Below are positions 25,582 to 37,757 of a stretch of 64,000 nucleotides of DNA, piece by piece. A model generated the notes under the pieces. That model made no database searches. It was given only the letters and a program-made list of their open reading frames with translations, and was not told where the DNA came from. The position numbers and the translations under genes were made by a program. Each line of letters begins with the position of its first letter. The stretch's first letter is position 1. This DNA comes from Isoetes taiwanensis (lineage: Eukaryota > Streptophyta > Lycopodiopsida > Isoetales > Isoetaceae). The stretch lies in the NCBI GenBank assembly GCA_021234155.1, contig JAJEKV010000645.1, positions 62,001 to 126,000 of the forward strand. The letters are read 5' to 3'.

Positions 25582-25864
25582 GAATGAAGAGTACCTTTAA
25601 ATAATAATTGTATATGAAAGTGTTAAATTGTGATAAACTAAATGTTATAATAACGAGGACTAATAAGTACCCTCGCTTAATAGAAGTTTTAATTGACAAG
25701 TTATTTGATAATGTAATGGCGCAATAATAATTTAATTACCTTAAGGTAATCTTAATAAATGTGTAAGTATAATAGTAGTATATCGTATGCATCAAAGTTG
25801 ATTGCGTGTTAGAAGATTCCAAGGTGGGGAGATCCACCATCGCCAGCGGGACAAAGATCATTTC

Positions 25865-25876
25865 AAGGGAGGAGAA
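25865..25876 (+). promoter_or_regulatory. Polypurine tract
   Basis: AAGGGAGGAGAA lies directly against the TGTGG start of the right LTR, which is the position expected for the plus-strand primer of an LTR retrotransposon. Confidence 0.85.
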
Positions 25877-27451
25877 TGTGGATCGCTCCAAAGACAAAGA
25901 TACCTGGCCCCGTGACATATAATCGCATCGTCTCGCCACGCTGCAGACACGCCACTTCCAACCGACGCGGTAATGCCGACGTAGCCAGTGGAGTAGCCCT
26001 GGGGCAAACTTTGCTAGGTATGTGCATCTCTTATTAATGTGCACATGCACATTTATTAAGGTGCACACATTTCCATGTAGGCACATTTGGCCACCTAGCC
26101 ATTAAAGGCAGTGGGCCCATTTCCACTATCCCACATGCCTAAAGGGATAATTGGAAACCCTAAGTCCCAACCCTTGCCTATTTAAGTAGAAGAACCCTAA
26201 CTTGCCCATTTTTCGCTCCTAGGGTTTTTAGAGCCTGCTTTGGCTGCTCTATGAGTCAAAATCGCCTCCCGCACTCAAATGCGAGAGAATGGCACCATTA
26301 GTTTCCCTTGATTCGCTAGCAAAAGAGGGGATGGTCGAACTCAGTCGAGGAGCAACTCATGGATCGGGGTGTAGTCGATTTAATGGTCTAAACCGTTTTC
26401 CGCCATTGTATCAAAGAGGGTTTAGCCTATTAAATCGCCTTTAGCAGCTATCTAGATCTCTAGATGAGTAGATACTAGACTCTAACCAAAGAACCTAACT
26501 CTATGATATAGATTAGATCTTGTTCTTTAGTTCTTCCGTGATGTATATGGATGATGTATCTCCTGGAACTCCTTGTATTGGGAAGGGGTAGAGACCTAAA
26601 GCTTGGTAGTAGATGCTCCTAGATTAGCCTCTCTAGCACACTATAGATGCCCCAGGCACAAGAGCCACACCGGTTGTGGGTGAAGGGCCGACCGGGCTTA
26701 TAAGGAGGTTCATGTTCGATTCTTGAAACCACCCTCCGGTGTGTAAAGATCACGGGGTCACCGGACTAGGTCTAATGGCTTGCCACCCGCGGTGGGCAAG
26801 GCATGGGCTCGACACCGTGGAGGTGGTGAATATGACCTTCCATTGAGTTCAAGTTAACACGGCAAAGGCCCTCTAGTCACCTTGAGTCAGCATGTAGATC
26901 TCTCGGGGAGAGATCCCTACCGCCCCATCTGAATCGGGAGATGCAACCTGTGATATAGCCCCCTTGGCTATGCATCCGGCGGCTACGGCCAGTCCCAACA
27001 CTTTTCAGCCTACTCGCAGTGTGCACAGTGAGGGGCGGATGGAGTGGACAACCCAATGCCATGTTCTTATGCCGGCCAAATCCATTGCCATGAATTCCGC
27101 CTCCGCGAATGAACTCCGAGACCCAAGCCGCCACCATCCCTTTGAGTCCGAGCCTTGGGTAGGATTCCCTATGTGATGCGCCGATCTTTGTCTATGCAGA
27201 TATGTGGAGGACCATCCTTCGTGATGGTCATATGATGTTGATGTATGTACTAATGACATGTATGTTTACGCCTGCCAGCCTAGGTAGGCCCCCGGGAGAC
27301 AGGTAAAGGACCCTTCATTCTTCCCAATCGAACTCTTCAAGGTTGCAAAGGATACGTGGGAGGGGCCCTATATTAGCATGGAGCTGGTATGGGGATGAAC
27401 TCTGTTTGTATACTCTGCGGAGTGCACCGTATATGAGTAGGGGACGCCACA
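25877..27451 (+). repeat. Right LTR
   Basis: 1,575 bp, starting TGTGGATCGCTCC and ending GACGCCACA, colinear with the left LTR over its whole length. TAAGG follows it. Confidence 0.92.
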
Positions 27452-30107
27452 TAAGGCGTGACCCACACCGCTTGACCAAATTATCGAACAATCATGGTCG
27501 GGCCGGTTTGCAAAACCGCTTGCGGGATTCTCGAGCAGCGCCGACGGCCGGGCAGGGGGCAAGCAGAGGTGCGGGCCTCACCCAAAGTGTGATCTCGCAC
27601 CGCACTCAACCATTGACCACATCTTCACGCGGCGTAACTCTCGATTGAAGCGGCCAGGAACCGCCACGATCTATATTGTTGCTTTGTGGATTTTTGGCTG
27701 GGCGTTTGACACCGCGGCTCGAAAACTATGGGCAAGACCGCATGTACCGGGGTTCCTCAGAGATTTGCGCACAAAGGTACAAAGCTATATGAAAGATGCT
27801 CTGCCGGGCTTATAAAGCAGCATAAGCCAACCATTTGATAGTAGTATATGGGGTTCGTGGGATGCCCTCTCCCCCAACATTGTTTGGGCTTTACATTGAT
27901 CAATTGAGAGTTGGTTTGCCGATAATGGGGCTTATGGAGCTCACATTCTCTATCGATCATCGTGATGATTCATATATGCCGATGATGTGGACCTCCCTAG
28001 CTTACACACCGCCAGACATGCAACGACATCTCATGCCCCGACACATTCCTTCGCCAGTTTAATCGATATGCGTCAATCCGCCAAGACTAAGGTGGTTTTC
28101 ATATCATCTTCACGTCGGTAGGGTCCCCTCCTTCGCCACCAAGGCCGTAATGTGGAAGTTGCATCCACATACAAGTATTTGGGAGTGGAGTTTCCTTCTA
28201 CTATGCACCTTTGGGACACATCCATACGCCACGAATGTGCCAGTCGAAGGCACTATATGCAATGCAAAACAATAGTCATATAGTTTGAGTTGTATGATTG
28301 GGCCCATCACCACACCTGTTCAAGGTCTTAGTAGAGCATGTCCTTTTATATGGGGTGGAAGTATGGGGCCTAGTAGTATCACTTGCTACCTGGAATGACT
28401 TGGAGCCATGGTTGCCCTTAAGGCCAAATTTGTCTAAGCATAATTTAGAAGGTCGGGCGAATAATAGAGTTGCAAGATTAGTTACGTTGGCGAATGTTTT
28501 CTAGACGTGAATGTTTTTTATAGAAATCTAGGCGAATCATGGCCAATATTATTTTGCCAAGATTTGAGTGTCTTTATTTTCCAAGTGCAATTTCTGTGGT
28601 GAAATTTTAATCACCGACATCCATATTTAATCAAGGATACAAACACATTATTACTATAGTTGCATGATGCAATACCACAACTTAATCTTTGCAAATGAGA
28701 ACGTGGCTTATCCTTGTAGATAAAACAAATCTATCAAAAAGGAGGTCTGTAAAAAAATGCTCTCCAATGCATTCTTAGAAGTATTTGAAACACAATAGCT
28801 ACAAAAATAATTCTTAAAATTATCATATGTACCTGGATGGATATGGAGAATAGATTAGGTTATGAAGAAAGCCTAGAATATTAGGCGATTCCTTAAGAAA
28901 TTTTCGAGAAGGCGGGTAGAGGATAAGATAGATAGATAGATATATAGATAGTATTTTTAGGCGAATCCATAGTTATGACGCTTAGTGGATGTGGCGAATT
29001 TTCAAGTGGAGTGAGATTTGTTTGTAGAAAAGTTGGCTAATTTTATTTTTTTCATCTATAACGGCCCTACTAAACCATAGCATCAAAATTTCTCGATACC
29101 CTTAAAAATAGCCTTTTGGCTTAACTTTAGTCCTAAGGGGCTACCCGCTGGGGCAGTCCGAGAAAGCCTTCTTAGTACTGAGCACTGGGGGTGAAGTCCA
29201 CGGTCCCCATATCAAATTCTTCTCAGGAGCAGGTGATTCTGCCTCTTCAGAGGCGGCCCTTGATCGCCACATTGTCATTTTTCGGAAGGTGGTCAATATG
29301 GACGCATGCTCGCCTCCCCTAAACTAGCTTATATCATGGCAATGGGGCCGCGCCTCAAGGCCCTTTGAGGGAAAAGAGAGCTCAATGGTTGGCTAGATGG
29401 AATGTGGGGAGCACAGTGCATACATATGCAAACAGAGGCGATCGCCATAGCTTGAGGCAATATCTTGACGCTTGCTTCCTGCCAAGCTTTGGGATGCCAA
29501 TGCCCTTGAACATGTCAAGGCAAAGACACTATCGGCGCCACATAAATCCCACATTGGAATCCAGGCCCGCAATGCTACCCGCTGCACTCCACTTGCCCAT
29601 GAAAGGCGCAGACTCATTGCCTCCATTACCGCACAGGCACGCCATCTTCAAAATTGAGACAGCAGATGGATTGCGGAGCCACGCCAGATGGCTCACAATG
29701 CTTCCAAATGGGAGTCATTGAGGATGAATCTCATACCCTTCAAAGTTGCCCAAAGATATGATCAAATTGACGCCAGCTTATGCTTTGAAGTTGGTCGCCC
29801 GCCAGCCATTACATGTGACATTGAGCACAAAGATCCAAACGGTCTTTGGGATCATACCTCGTGAGGTTATGGACATGCGAGATCACTATGTCCTCGGCAC
29901 ACACTTGACATGTATATATACATTGATGTATACTTATGCAGTTTGACAAAGATTCTTATTATCGCTTACCGCTTTTTTCCCTCGAAAACCCTTCAGGCGG
30001 GTTTTTAACCGGGCGAATAAGTTTCTTGCGGTTCTTCGGTCCCATAGGCCGATTGGCCTCGGTGGGCGATAAAAAATCATTCTCATTCTCATTCTCATTC
30101 TCATTTC
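27452..30107 (+). pseudogene. LINE, right part: RT core to 3' tail
   Basis: The LINE resumes immediately after the LTR element. In shifting frames it gives NYRTI, a DLYCCFVDF block, SPTLFGLYIDQL, then FIYADDVDL at about 27,967-27,995 (the catalytic YADD), KTKVVFISS, and VLLYGVEVWG at about 28,335. From 28,440 to 29,100 the text is AT-rich and does not look like LINE, so something was inserted or replaced there. From 29,140 LINE C-terminal sequence returns: REKRAQWLARWNVGSTVHTY, then KLWDANALEHVKAKTLSAPH and ARNATRCTPLAHERRRLI. The element ends with the structured 3' domain (29,951-30,077) and a (CATTCT)n tail at 30,078-30,106. Multiple small indels break the frame throughout. Confidence 0.78.
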
Positions 30108-32590
30108 TCTTTCTGGTGGCCATGTTTAAAGCCCCATCGACCTAGCGTAACAAGAAAACAAGAAAATCTATTTCCTTTGGCTGAGCGCAGGTTATGGGCA
30201 CTCCCTGCATCTTCAAACCCGAAAGCAATGCGGATATTTATTCCCTGCAATCTTCCCAAAATATGACCCCAAAGATTTCAGCTTCAGCAGAACGCATTAT
30301 TACCTTTATGATGGCTAATAAGGGCAATTCAAGCCCAATTCATCGGTGAAGAAATTGTCGAAAGCAGTTATGGCCTTCAATCGCCGCCTAGCGGGGAAGA
30401 CATTCATCCCGCTTCTCCCGTGATTTTTTTATTCTAGGTCTGATGCCAAGGAGGGCTTCACTGTTTTGGAGGAAATGACTTTGGTGTCCATGATTCTGCA
30501 ACTAAGGAGCCTAATTGTTTCATTCACATAGTATCCTTACTAGATGTTTTTGAGAAATGTGGAGATTTTCTGGCTCTTTTGTAGTTAATGTAGAGGTTAT
30601 GTATTTTGTTGTGCAAGAACAGAGAAATACGTAATGTAGGTGGATCCGGACAACGGCAATACATCCGTAAGCGAGTTGGGGCCATTTGCATGCTCTCGTT
30701 CTTTATTTTTTGCATTGTTGCTATACTACCAGATTTGGTGCTGAATGGTGTCTGCTTGAGATGATTCAAATGCAGAATATGGCTGGAAGACATGCCTGGG
30801 TTCTAATATGATATTCAATTGCCATAGATATGGCCATTTACTGTTTTGCCCTAATCGATAGAAGATTTTAAAAGAATGGGCATTCGGATATGTCGCTAGC
30901 AAACCTGAAATTTCCAATCGTTGGTATGTGCCTTAACTCAATAATTGAATACGGTGGTGTTGGAGCTGATTGATATGTCTAACGATGGTTCCCGACCTGT
31001 TAATGCTATTTATGCTTTGGCATGGAGTCCGAAAACCGTAAAACCAGTTAACAAAATATCTAAGCCTTTAGCTCTAGAGTTTGTGGCTTTTGCTTAAAAT
31101 TAGCATTATTCACGGTATGAGTTGGATGCTATTTGTGCAAATACTCATGCTATATTTCCTGATCATAAGGATCGACATTCTGGCAAGAGACATATCTAGC
31201 TGAATCAAGGGCGAAGCTTTTAGACGAGCTTTGCTGCACTTATGGTCCGCTAATGGTATAGCCTAATTTTGCATGAGACACCATTGCTAAAGATCAAAGG
31301 CAAGTTCTTGCAGAAATTTGGAGCGGCGACTTCAATCAAAGTTAGTTTGTACATGGTTGAAATGGGATTCATTATCTTTGTGTTTTCAATCATGTTATAT
31401 TAATGTTGATTTATACTAAAATTATCGCAGGTGGTTTCAATTTTAAGAGTCGGGCTTGTGTTGGAAAAATCATGCAGGTTGATTGTGCAGATTGCCTCTA
31501 CGAATCGTGAGTAATCTCTTAGTGCTCTTTATTCTATTTTTGGTGATATGTTCGAGATGTTACGGGCTACTATATGCACCTGGCCAAACGTAATCAAGTT
31601 TCCAAAAGTGAGGATGCATCACAAGTTGTCGTGAGAGAAGAGGATCTCTATATATCATGCATTTTGAATTGGGGATCCGGATGCCATTACATCACCAACT
31701 AAGAGAAACTAGAATGTGTCTACATCCCTTGGGGATCATCAAAGTCCAAACAACACATAAGACTTAGCCAAAGGATGTGACTATCTATCACCCGCAAAAG
31801 ATCAACTCATCACATGTACTTCATGAAGATTTGGATTTTAAAGGTGCACCTGTCACTGCCGAACAAATGAAGAACACATCTAATGCTCAAAAAGTCATAT
31901 CGAATGAGGATGATTTTGGACTACCAAGAAGTCAATATTCTCAAGTGAGTTCAAAGCTTATAGTATGCAAGCTTATGTAATGATTGCAAACACATACAAT
32001 TTAATGTCTCAAGGCGCTTATTTTGCTTTTATATCAATTGGTGATGTATGTGATAATATCTACAAAGAATTGGGGTTGTAGCCACCAATTGACATTAAAA
32101 TCTTATTATTTTGCGCAGTGTTATGTAACTGCGATTTAATTCAAGTTTGGAGCTTGTGTAATTGATTGCAACTGTACAAATGGGACTTTTGGAAATATTT
32201 CGGGAGCCACATAATAGATTCTTAGCGTAAAAAAAAATTTCCATTAGTATCGATGAAAGTTGTGGTTTGTATTTTAGATCCTAGTCCACTTTGAACATGG
32301 AGTGCTGATTTATTATGTACAGCTATGACGTTATGTCTTCTTTGGCAGGAAAAAGGATGCTTAGGTAGCTGTTACAGACGAGAATGATGCACAGATGCCA
32401 ATTTAGCATATATTCAAAGATGTTCTCATTGTCTTTACAATCAGAATAAATAATTCAGAGCTATGCCTTTCTTTGTCATTACTAGTGCCTATGGTGCATC
32501 CATGGAGCTATTGTCAATATCGCTTTTATGGATGAATTGACCAACTAAAGGCCGCCAAGGTCGAAAAATTGGCAAGGTATTTTTTCAATG
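30108..32590. other. AT-rich intergenic stretch, no gene supported
   Basis: A short CG-richer patch at 30,180-30,420 has a readable stretch (PAIFPKYDPKDFSFSRTHYY) that could be an exon, but I recognise no family and it is soon closed by stops. The remainder holds only short open frames. Confidence 0.3.
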
Positions 32591-34452
32591 TTATTGTATG
32601 CATTATTCTAGAATGGGGCTCGCATGAAACCAACAAGCGCGGTTTTGTTGGTTTCATCTTAATCTAAAGTCACTGTCGATCGAGACATCGGATCGACATT
32701 CTAGAATAGAATGACATGCATGTCTTGCATGCATGCATCGCGGCGCATGCCCTTTACGGTTGGGGTTTGGCTATTTTAGGTGCGGTTACGCATCAGCGTC
32801 TCATGGTAGCTTCCTCTTCTCTGGCCGATACCTTATTCTCTTTGATTTGTTTCGAGGCGGGGGAGGGCTTATTCCTTGGTTTGGCCCATTTGGCATTTTG
32901 TCATTGTGGCATGTCCTTTTCGACCTCGGCCTTCTTCCAGCCTTCATCACCGTGATCTTAGTCCTCGATTCTAGTTTGATAAGGAAGTTCTACGGTATTG
33001 AGGCGGTTTGTTGGTTTCATCACGAGCCCCATTCTAGAATCGCGCTCGTCAAGAGACATCGGATCGACATTCTAGGAAATAGTTATATGCATTCTTGCAT
33101 GCATGCATGCGGCGCATGCCCTTTACAGTTGGGGTTTATCATGCTATTTTAGGCGGTTACGCATCAACGTCTCATGATGCTTCCTCTTCTCTCACGTTGT
33201 GTACCTTATTCTCTTTGAACCCACCCTCCCCTTCTTTGTTTTATTGTATTGTTTATCATGTTTTCTTCCGTTTCGTCGGGTGATGCTTTTTCCACCCGGG
33301 TGATGCTATCCTAACGGTATGTTGTGTTGTCTCATTTGTTGTGTTGGTGATGTGCGGTCATTGTGGGTTGGCGGCGACATGCGATTTGACTTCTCCGAAT
33401 TTTTCTCCATGCAAGGGGGTTTTTGGGGCGATTTCTATGAGATTACGTTTGTCTCATCTATTATCATTAGGATTTTTTTCGAAAAGCAAATGAGTTTTTA
33501 ATGCATGATAGAAAACTACCCACGGAAAATAACCACTCACTCATCATTATATCATTTGGACCCCAAAAATACAATGCTAATAGATGAGTGGTTGATGTAC
33601 CGGGCCAAAGCTTATCACCGGATTAAAACCCCGCCTCTCGGGTTTCGAGGAAAATCCTAGTGATAAGCCTTCTAAGAAGGGGCTTGGACAAACGTGGCAT
33701 AGAAATCGCTTCCCCAAAACCCCGCATGGAGAAGTCGAAAACGTAATGCAGCCGCCAACCCGTGACCGCACATCACCAACACAACAAACGAGACAACACA
33801 ACATACCGTGAGGATAGCATCGCCTGTGGGTGGAAAAAGCATCACCGAAATGCGGGAAGAAAAACATGATAAACAATACAATAAACAAAGAAGGGTGGAG
33901 GGTGGGTTCAAAGAGAATAAGGTATCCGAGAGAAGAGGAAGCTACCATGAGACGCTGATGCGTAAACCGCCTAAAATAATAAAACCCCAACTGTAAAGGG
34001 TATAAGGCCGCATGCATGCATGCAAGACATGCATGCTCCCCATTCTAGAATGTCAATCCGATGTCTCTGACGATGCGATTCTAGAATGGGGCTCGATGAA
34101 ACCAACAAACCGCCCAATACCGTAGAGAACTTCCTTATCAAACTAGAATCGAGGACTAAGGTCATAGGATGAAGGCTAAAGAAGGGCCGAGATCGAGAAA
34201 GGACATGCCACAAAGATGACGTAAACGCAAATGGGCCAAAACCAAGCAGAAGAAGCCCCTCCCCGCCCGAAACAAATCAAAGAGAATAAGGTAACCGCTG
34301 AGAGAAGAGGAAGCTACCGGCGAGACGCTGATGCGTAACGCCTAAAATAGCCAAATCCCAACCTAAAGGGCAGATAAGGCCGCATGCATGCATGCAAGAC
34401 ATGCATGCCGCCCTATTCTAGAATGTCGATCCGATGTCCCGATCGACGCGAT
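32590..34452. repeat. Large inverted repeat (fold-back element candidate), two subunits per arm
   Basis: Left arm about 32,605-33,560, right arm about 33,577-34,424, meeting near 33,560. Each arm holds two related subunits, giving the order L1-L2 / L2'-L1'. Shared text includes GACATCGGATCGACATTCTA, ATGCATGTCTTGCATGCATG, GGCTATTTTAGG, CTTAGTCCTCGATTCTAGTT and GGCGGTTTGTTGGTTTCATC. The 10-base palindrome ATTCTAGAAT marks subunit joints at 32,605, 32,698, 33,031, 34,042, 34,078 and 34,415, with a damaged copy at 33,069. The outer flanks share ATTATT (32,602-32,607 and about 34,451-34,456), a possible target duplication. Open frames in the arms are mirror copies of each other with no known domain. 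A transcript across it would fold into a long hairpin. Confidence 0.75.
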
Positions 34453-35230
34453 TATTGCAAGATTTAGCTTGGGATGTGGTGTTGGAGGCATGCATTATCA
34501 CCTTAATGTCTATTATATTCATGTTTGGCTTCCCACTTGTATTTGGCAAATGCTTACAGATGTCACAAGACCTTTTGTCGTTACCTTGCTGGTGGGCACG
34601 GAGATTACGCAGAAGCACAAAAAGCAAGAATACATCTAGCCAAATTTCACCGACCCTTTGCAAAACAAATGCTATACAAAGAAGTCTGCATCCGATGAAT
34701 TGGCTCACAAAAGTCATGCTTTGTGTCTGTGTCTGAGTTAAGCTAAAGCTCAGCCCCTTTTATGATGTGGGTGATGGGTTTACCGGGCAAAAGCAATCAA
34801 ACGCAAAAGGGGCTTCATAATGCGATCTAAAATTTGAGAGCAGGATGGCGCAATTGCCGGGTTGAGAAAGAGAGCGTTAGCGGCGGCCTTGGCCGCCGCG
34901 ATAAGTTTCTTGTATTTATAATTAGTCTTACCTTTACAAGATACAAAGGTACAAACTACGCAAACAAATAACAAACAAGGAGGATACATTTGTATGCTAG
35001 CATAGGGACGTAATGGCAATCAAAAATTTTATTATGTTTGAAAAATGTCATCCACTCAGACTTTGTACTATTAAGGGTTGGCGATTCAAAAAATTACATT
35101 TTTGTAGATTTATGAAGCAAAGACGTGGGCTATCTTTGGGATGGGTATTAACACGAGGCAATTCATACCAATGTTAGATAGGCATAGTTAAATCAATAAC
35201 TTTACATTTTAAAAGGTATCTAATTGTAAG
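34453..35230. other. Intergenic stretch, nothing recognised
   Basis: An alanine-rich open frame on the minus strand (34,780-35,019) has no recognisable motif. No other signal. Confidence 0.3.
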
Positions 35231-35233
35231 TAT

Positions 35234-35333
35234 GTTAATTGTCCCAGCTCATATGGGTTAAGCAAAGGTGGAAACTAAAGAGGGTTAATTGTCCCAGCTC
35301 ATATGGGTTAAGCAAAGGTGGAAACTAAAGAGG
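35234..35333. repeat. Perfect 50-bp tandem duplication
   Basis: GTTAATTGTCCCAGCTCATA through GGAAACTAAAGAGG occurs at 35,234-35,283 and 35,284-35,333. Confidence 0.93.
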
Positions 35334-35689
35334 ATCACCATCACTTTGCATATAGTACCTTGATATTTGCTTCCTCAAAGAAACTTCGGGATACTAAGCA
35401 CTCTAGAACATGTTAAAACATCACACTACCACCAGCTCCACATCAACCACATACCTAGGGGGTCCACAATGGTAACTACGTTCACATTTGTCACCAAATT
35501 TACTGATTGATAGCGTCAATTTTCGCGCGATTCATGTCGCCTCCGAATTGAGACATGCGGATGGGCTTGAGGGGCACGCCGAGGATAGACTTTCTAAATG
35601 TCACACATTGCAGCAATATCCAAAGATTCAATCACATTCGAGCCTATCTTTGAGTTGATTTAGCCAACAACCGTTTCATCTTATTTCTT

Positions 35690-35965
35690 TGGACACGACT
35701 TGATGCATTTGCTAGAATCTTTTCTCCAAGATATCATGGATGCACGACTTTCAGTTATATCCTCAAACATGACATTGAGATTAAAATGCATCACGCAAAG
35801 GTATCATTGTACGAATCTCTTAGCATACCTATTATGGCCAAGTTTTTTTCCCTCAAAAACCCTTCGGGCAGAGGTTTTTTAATCCTAGCAAATGCTTGAT
35901 GTATTCTTTGTTTGGATCCCATAGGGCAATTGGTCTTAACGGACGATAAAAATCAAATCAATTCA
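35690..35965 (+). mobile_element. LINE/SINE-type 3' end with structured domain
   Basis: CCCTCAAAAACCCTTCGGGC followed by AGAGGTTTTTTAATCC at 35,848-35,884, then GGATCCCATAGGGCAATTGG and ACGGACGATAAAAATC. This is the same 3' domain that ends the LINE at 30.1 kb. The body upstream is not recognised; the element is probably 5'-truncated. Confidence 0.65.
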
Positions 35966-36279
35966 TTTCAAATCAATAATTTGTTGCTATCAAATGAAGT
36001 ATATAATTAGAATCGATTATAGAATTGGAGTATTGCAAAGAACTACACATATGAGAAGGAATAAAAGTAAAGTAAAGTAAATTTATTCACTATCTCATAG
36101 AGACCCTACAGTCCTAGGAGACGAAATATCGTAAACAAACATAAAGGTGCTACAAAATGAGGGACAAATCAGTCCACAGCTGCAAAGAGACCTCCTTAAC
36201 TTGCCATATCTCCTCAAGGAGAGATGCAAAGTGACCGTGGAGCGAATTGAAAAATCATATATACATTTAGAAGATCCGA

Positions 36280-37050
36280 CTTTTAATCCATGACGATCTC
36301 TTATGGCCGCATAATATTTGGACGGGGTAATAAGAAAATGGTGTTCATCTTCAACTTCTTGTGAGTATAAACTTCACATGTTCTCGGTCCCTAGGGATTA
36401 AAGCGCCATTGTCCACACTCAATTCAGTAGGTGATGGGAGCTAACCCTCACCCGACAAATCAAGTGTTGGTGTGCCCTAGGTAAATGATCAAGGAGATAT
36501 TCTTTGCGGTGTAGGTGACCATAGGATTAATCTCTCTTTTATAGAATTCCATTTTTCCTTGTGCATTTGCCCATATTTTATGAGTAACTTTCAACCCGAC
36601 CCATTCCCCGATCCCTTCCGCTTTGTAGGCATATCTATCATTGAGATGCCCCAAGCGGTTCAGCCATGCAACTCCCTCATGATACCAACCATGCTCACGG
36701 CTTGCTTCTAATACCTTATATGGCAATCTATCCGGGCGTTAGAGATTGAACTCTAAGCACATATCTTATAAATTGGCAAAGAGCCTCCGCCTCTAAAGGC
36801 AACATTCCCGCTTCGCAAGCGATTGGGTAACGATGTTTGGAGTTTAACTCCGAGCTCATCGAAAAGCGTTTCGTCGCATTGCATTCAATGCTTTTCCATT
36901 TCTTTAGCGGATAGCCCTGGTCCCCATACTTGGCAAACCATACGTAACCATCGGGTTGCACGAAAGTGCTCTATATACAAATGGTGGCGCATAGTCCGGT
37001 CCCACAATTGAATATCCACAAATAGGATATCGTTTTTCTCGATGTGATCC
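36280..37050 (-). pseudogene. LINE ORF2 C-terminal fragment
   Basis: On the minus strand 36,961-36,728 reads RYPIACEAGMLPLEAEALCQ then FIRYVLRVQSL. Frame 36,726-36,460 continues with LPYKVLEAS (printed start aside), WYHEGVAWLNRLG, KIWANAQGKMEFYKREINPM and ISLIIYLG. These blocks (LPLEAEAL, RYVLRV, LPYKVLEAS, WYHE.VAWLNR, FYKREINP) are the region after the RT core in LINE ORF2 proteins, in the expected order. A stop separates the two frames. RT and endonuclease are absent, and the flanks show no target duplication that I can identify. Confidence 0.65.
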
Positions 37051-37364
37051 CCTTTATACCATGTAATCTAATCAATATACAATTTCCTTGCAAAGCAATC
37101 TTATCTTAGAGCATGGTGAGATTCGTAGATCTATCCAAGTATAGAATGCAAACAACCTCATTAACATGGTAGAGCAAAAAAATGGATGAGGAGTAGAACA
37201 TTCACAAAGTGGTGGAACTTATTTTCAATAGTCTTCGCATTCATCTGACTGCTTGGTCTGTTAAGCAGCTCATGTATCATCGACTATGCGCCAAGATGCA
37301 CGGACTCAGTTGTGTCCTCCGGGATGGTATTGAACTGTCCTATACAATTGTACAGCGTGCCAGC

Positions 37365-37450
37365 ATACTTATTACTGCTAAGGTTTTTCCCTCGAAAACC
37401 CTTCGGGGCAGGGGTTTTTTAATCCTGTCAGTAATACGCGGACCATATAT
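37365..37450 (+). mobile_element. Short structured 3' domain copy
   Basis: TATTACTG, then GGTTTTTCCCTCGAAAACCC with TTCGGGGCAGGGGTTTTTTA, then CAGTAATA. The outer 8-base arms are perfectly complementary. This copy belongs to the same family as those at 30.0, 33.6, 35.8 and 45.0 kb. Confidence 0.6.
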
Positions 37451-37757
37451 TGGATCCAAAACAACAATATAAATATTTTTAGGAGAATGTTAGAAGAACC
37501 GATATGGCTTTCTACTTCATAGAAGCTTACTTATAATCATGTCTAGCGATGGCCATTAGTTTGATTAGTTTGTCAAGTTGCTCATCCATTTTCCCTCATA
37601 AATCAAAAGTTTGCCCGTTGTGCTTCAATATTTGCTGTAGAGGCTTCTCAATGCTAGGTATCTACACACCTATGGGTTAAATCAAACTAAATTTTAAGTT
37701 ACCAATGGTTTGTTATGCTATATTAAGGTTATTTTTATGAAGCTTTCACACTGCCTA

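Larger units (their letters stand above)
15946..27451 (+). mobile_element. LTR retrotransposon lacking visible gag-pol (LARD-like), 11.5 kb
   Basis: Two near-identical direct repeats (15,946-17,546 and 25,877-27,451) both begin TGTG and end CCACA, and perfect TAAGG duplications flank the pair. A primer-binding-like site follows the left LTR and a polypurine tract precedes the right LTR, so the element is on the plus strand. The interior (17,547-25,876, 8.3 kb) shows no long open frame and I found no protease, RT, RNase H or integrase motif. It does contain several internal tandem repeats and short hairpins. Known large non-autonomous LTR elements (LARDs) have this layout; mobility would depend on proteins from another element. 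The absence of pol is a judgement by eye: heavy frame damage could hide it. It inserted into a LINE ORF2, whose halves resume at each edge. Confidence 0.88.

Noticed and set aside
30180-30420. Possible exon with readable protein text
   Set aside because: Only about 40 codons before stops, no recognisable family and no paired splice signals that I could support.
32733-33152. 139-codon open frame in the inverted repeat
   Set aside because: The same text appears inverted on the other arm with different frame breaks; it has Cys/Phe-rich composition and no domain, so it follows from the repeat and not from a gene.
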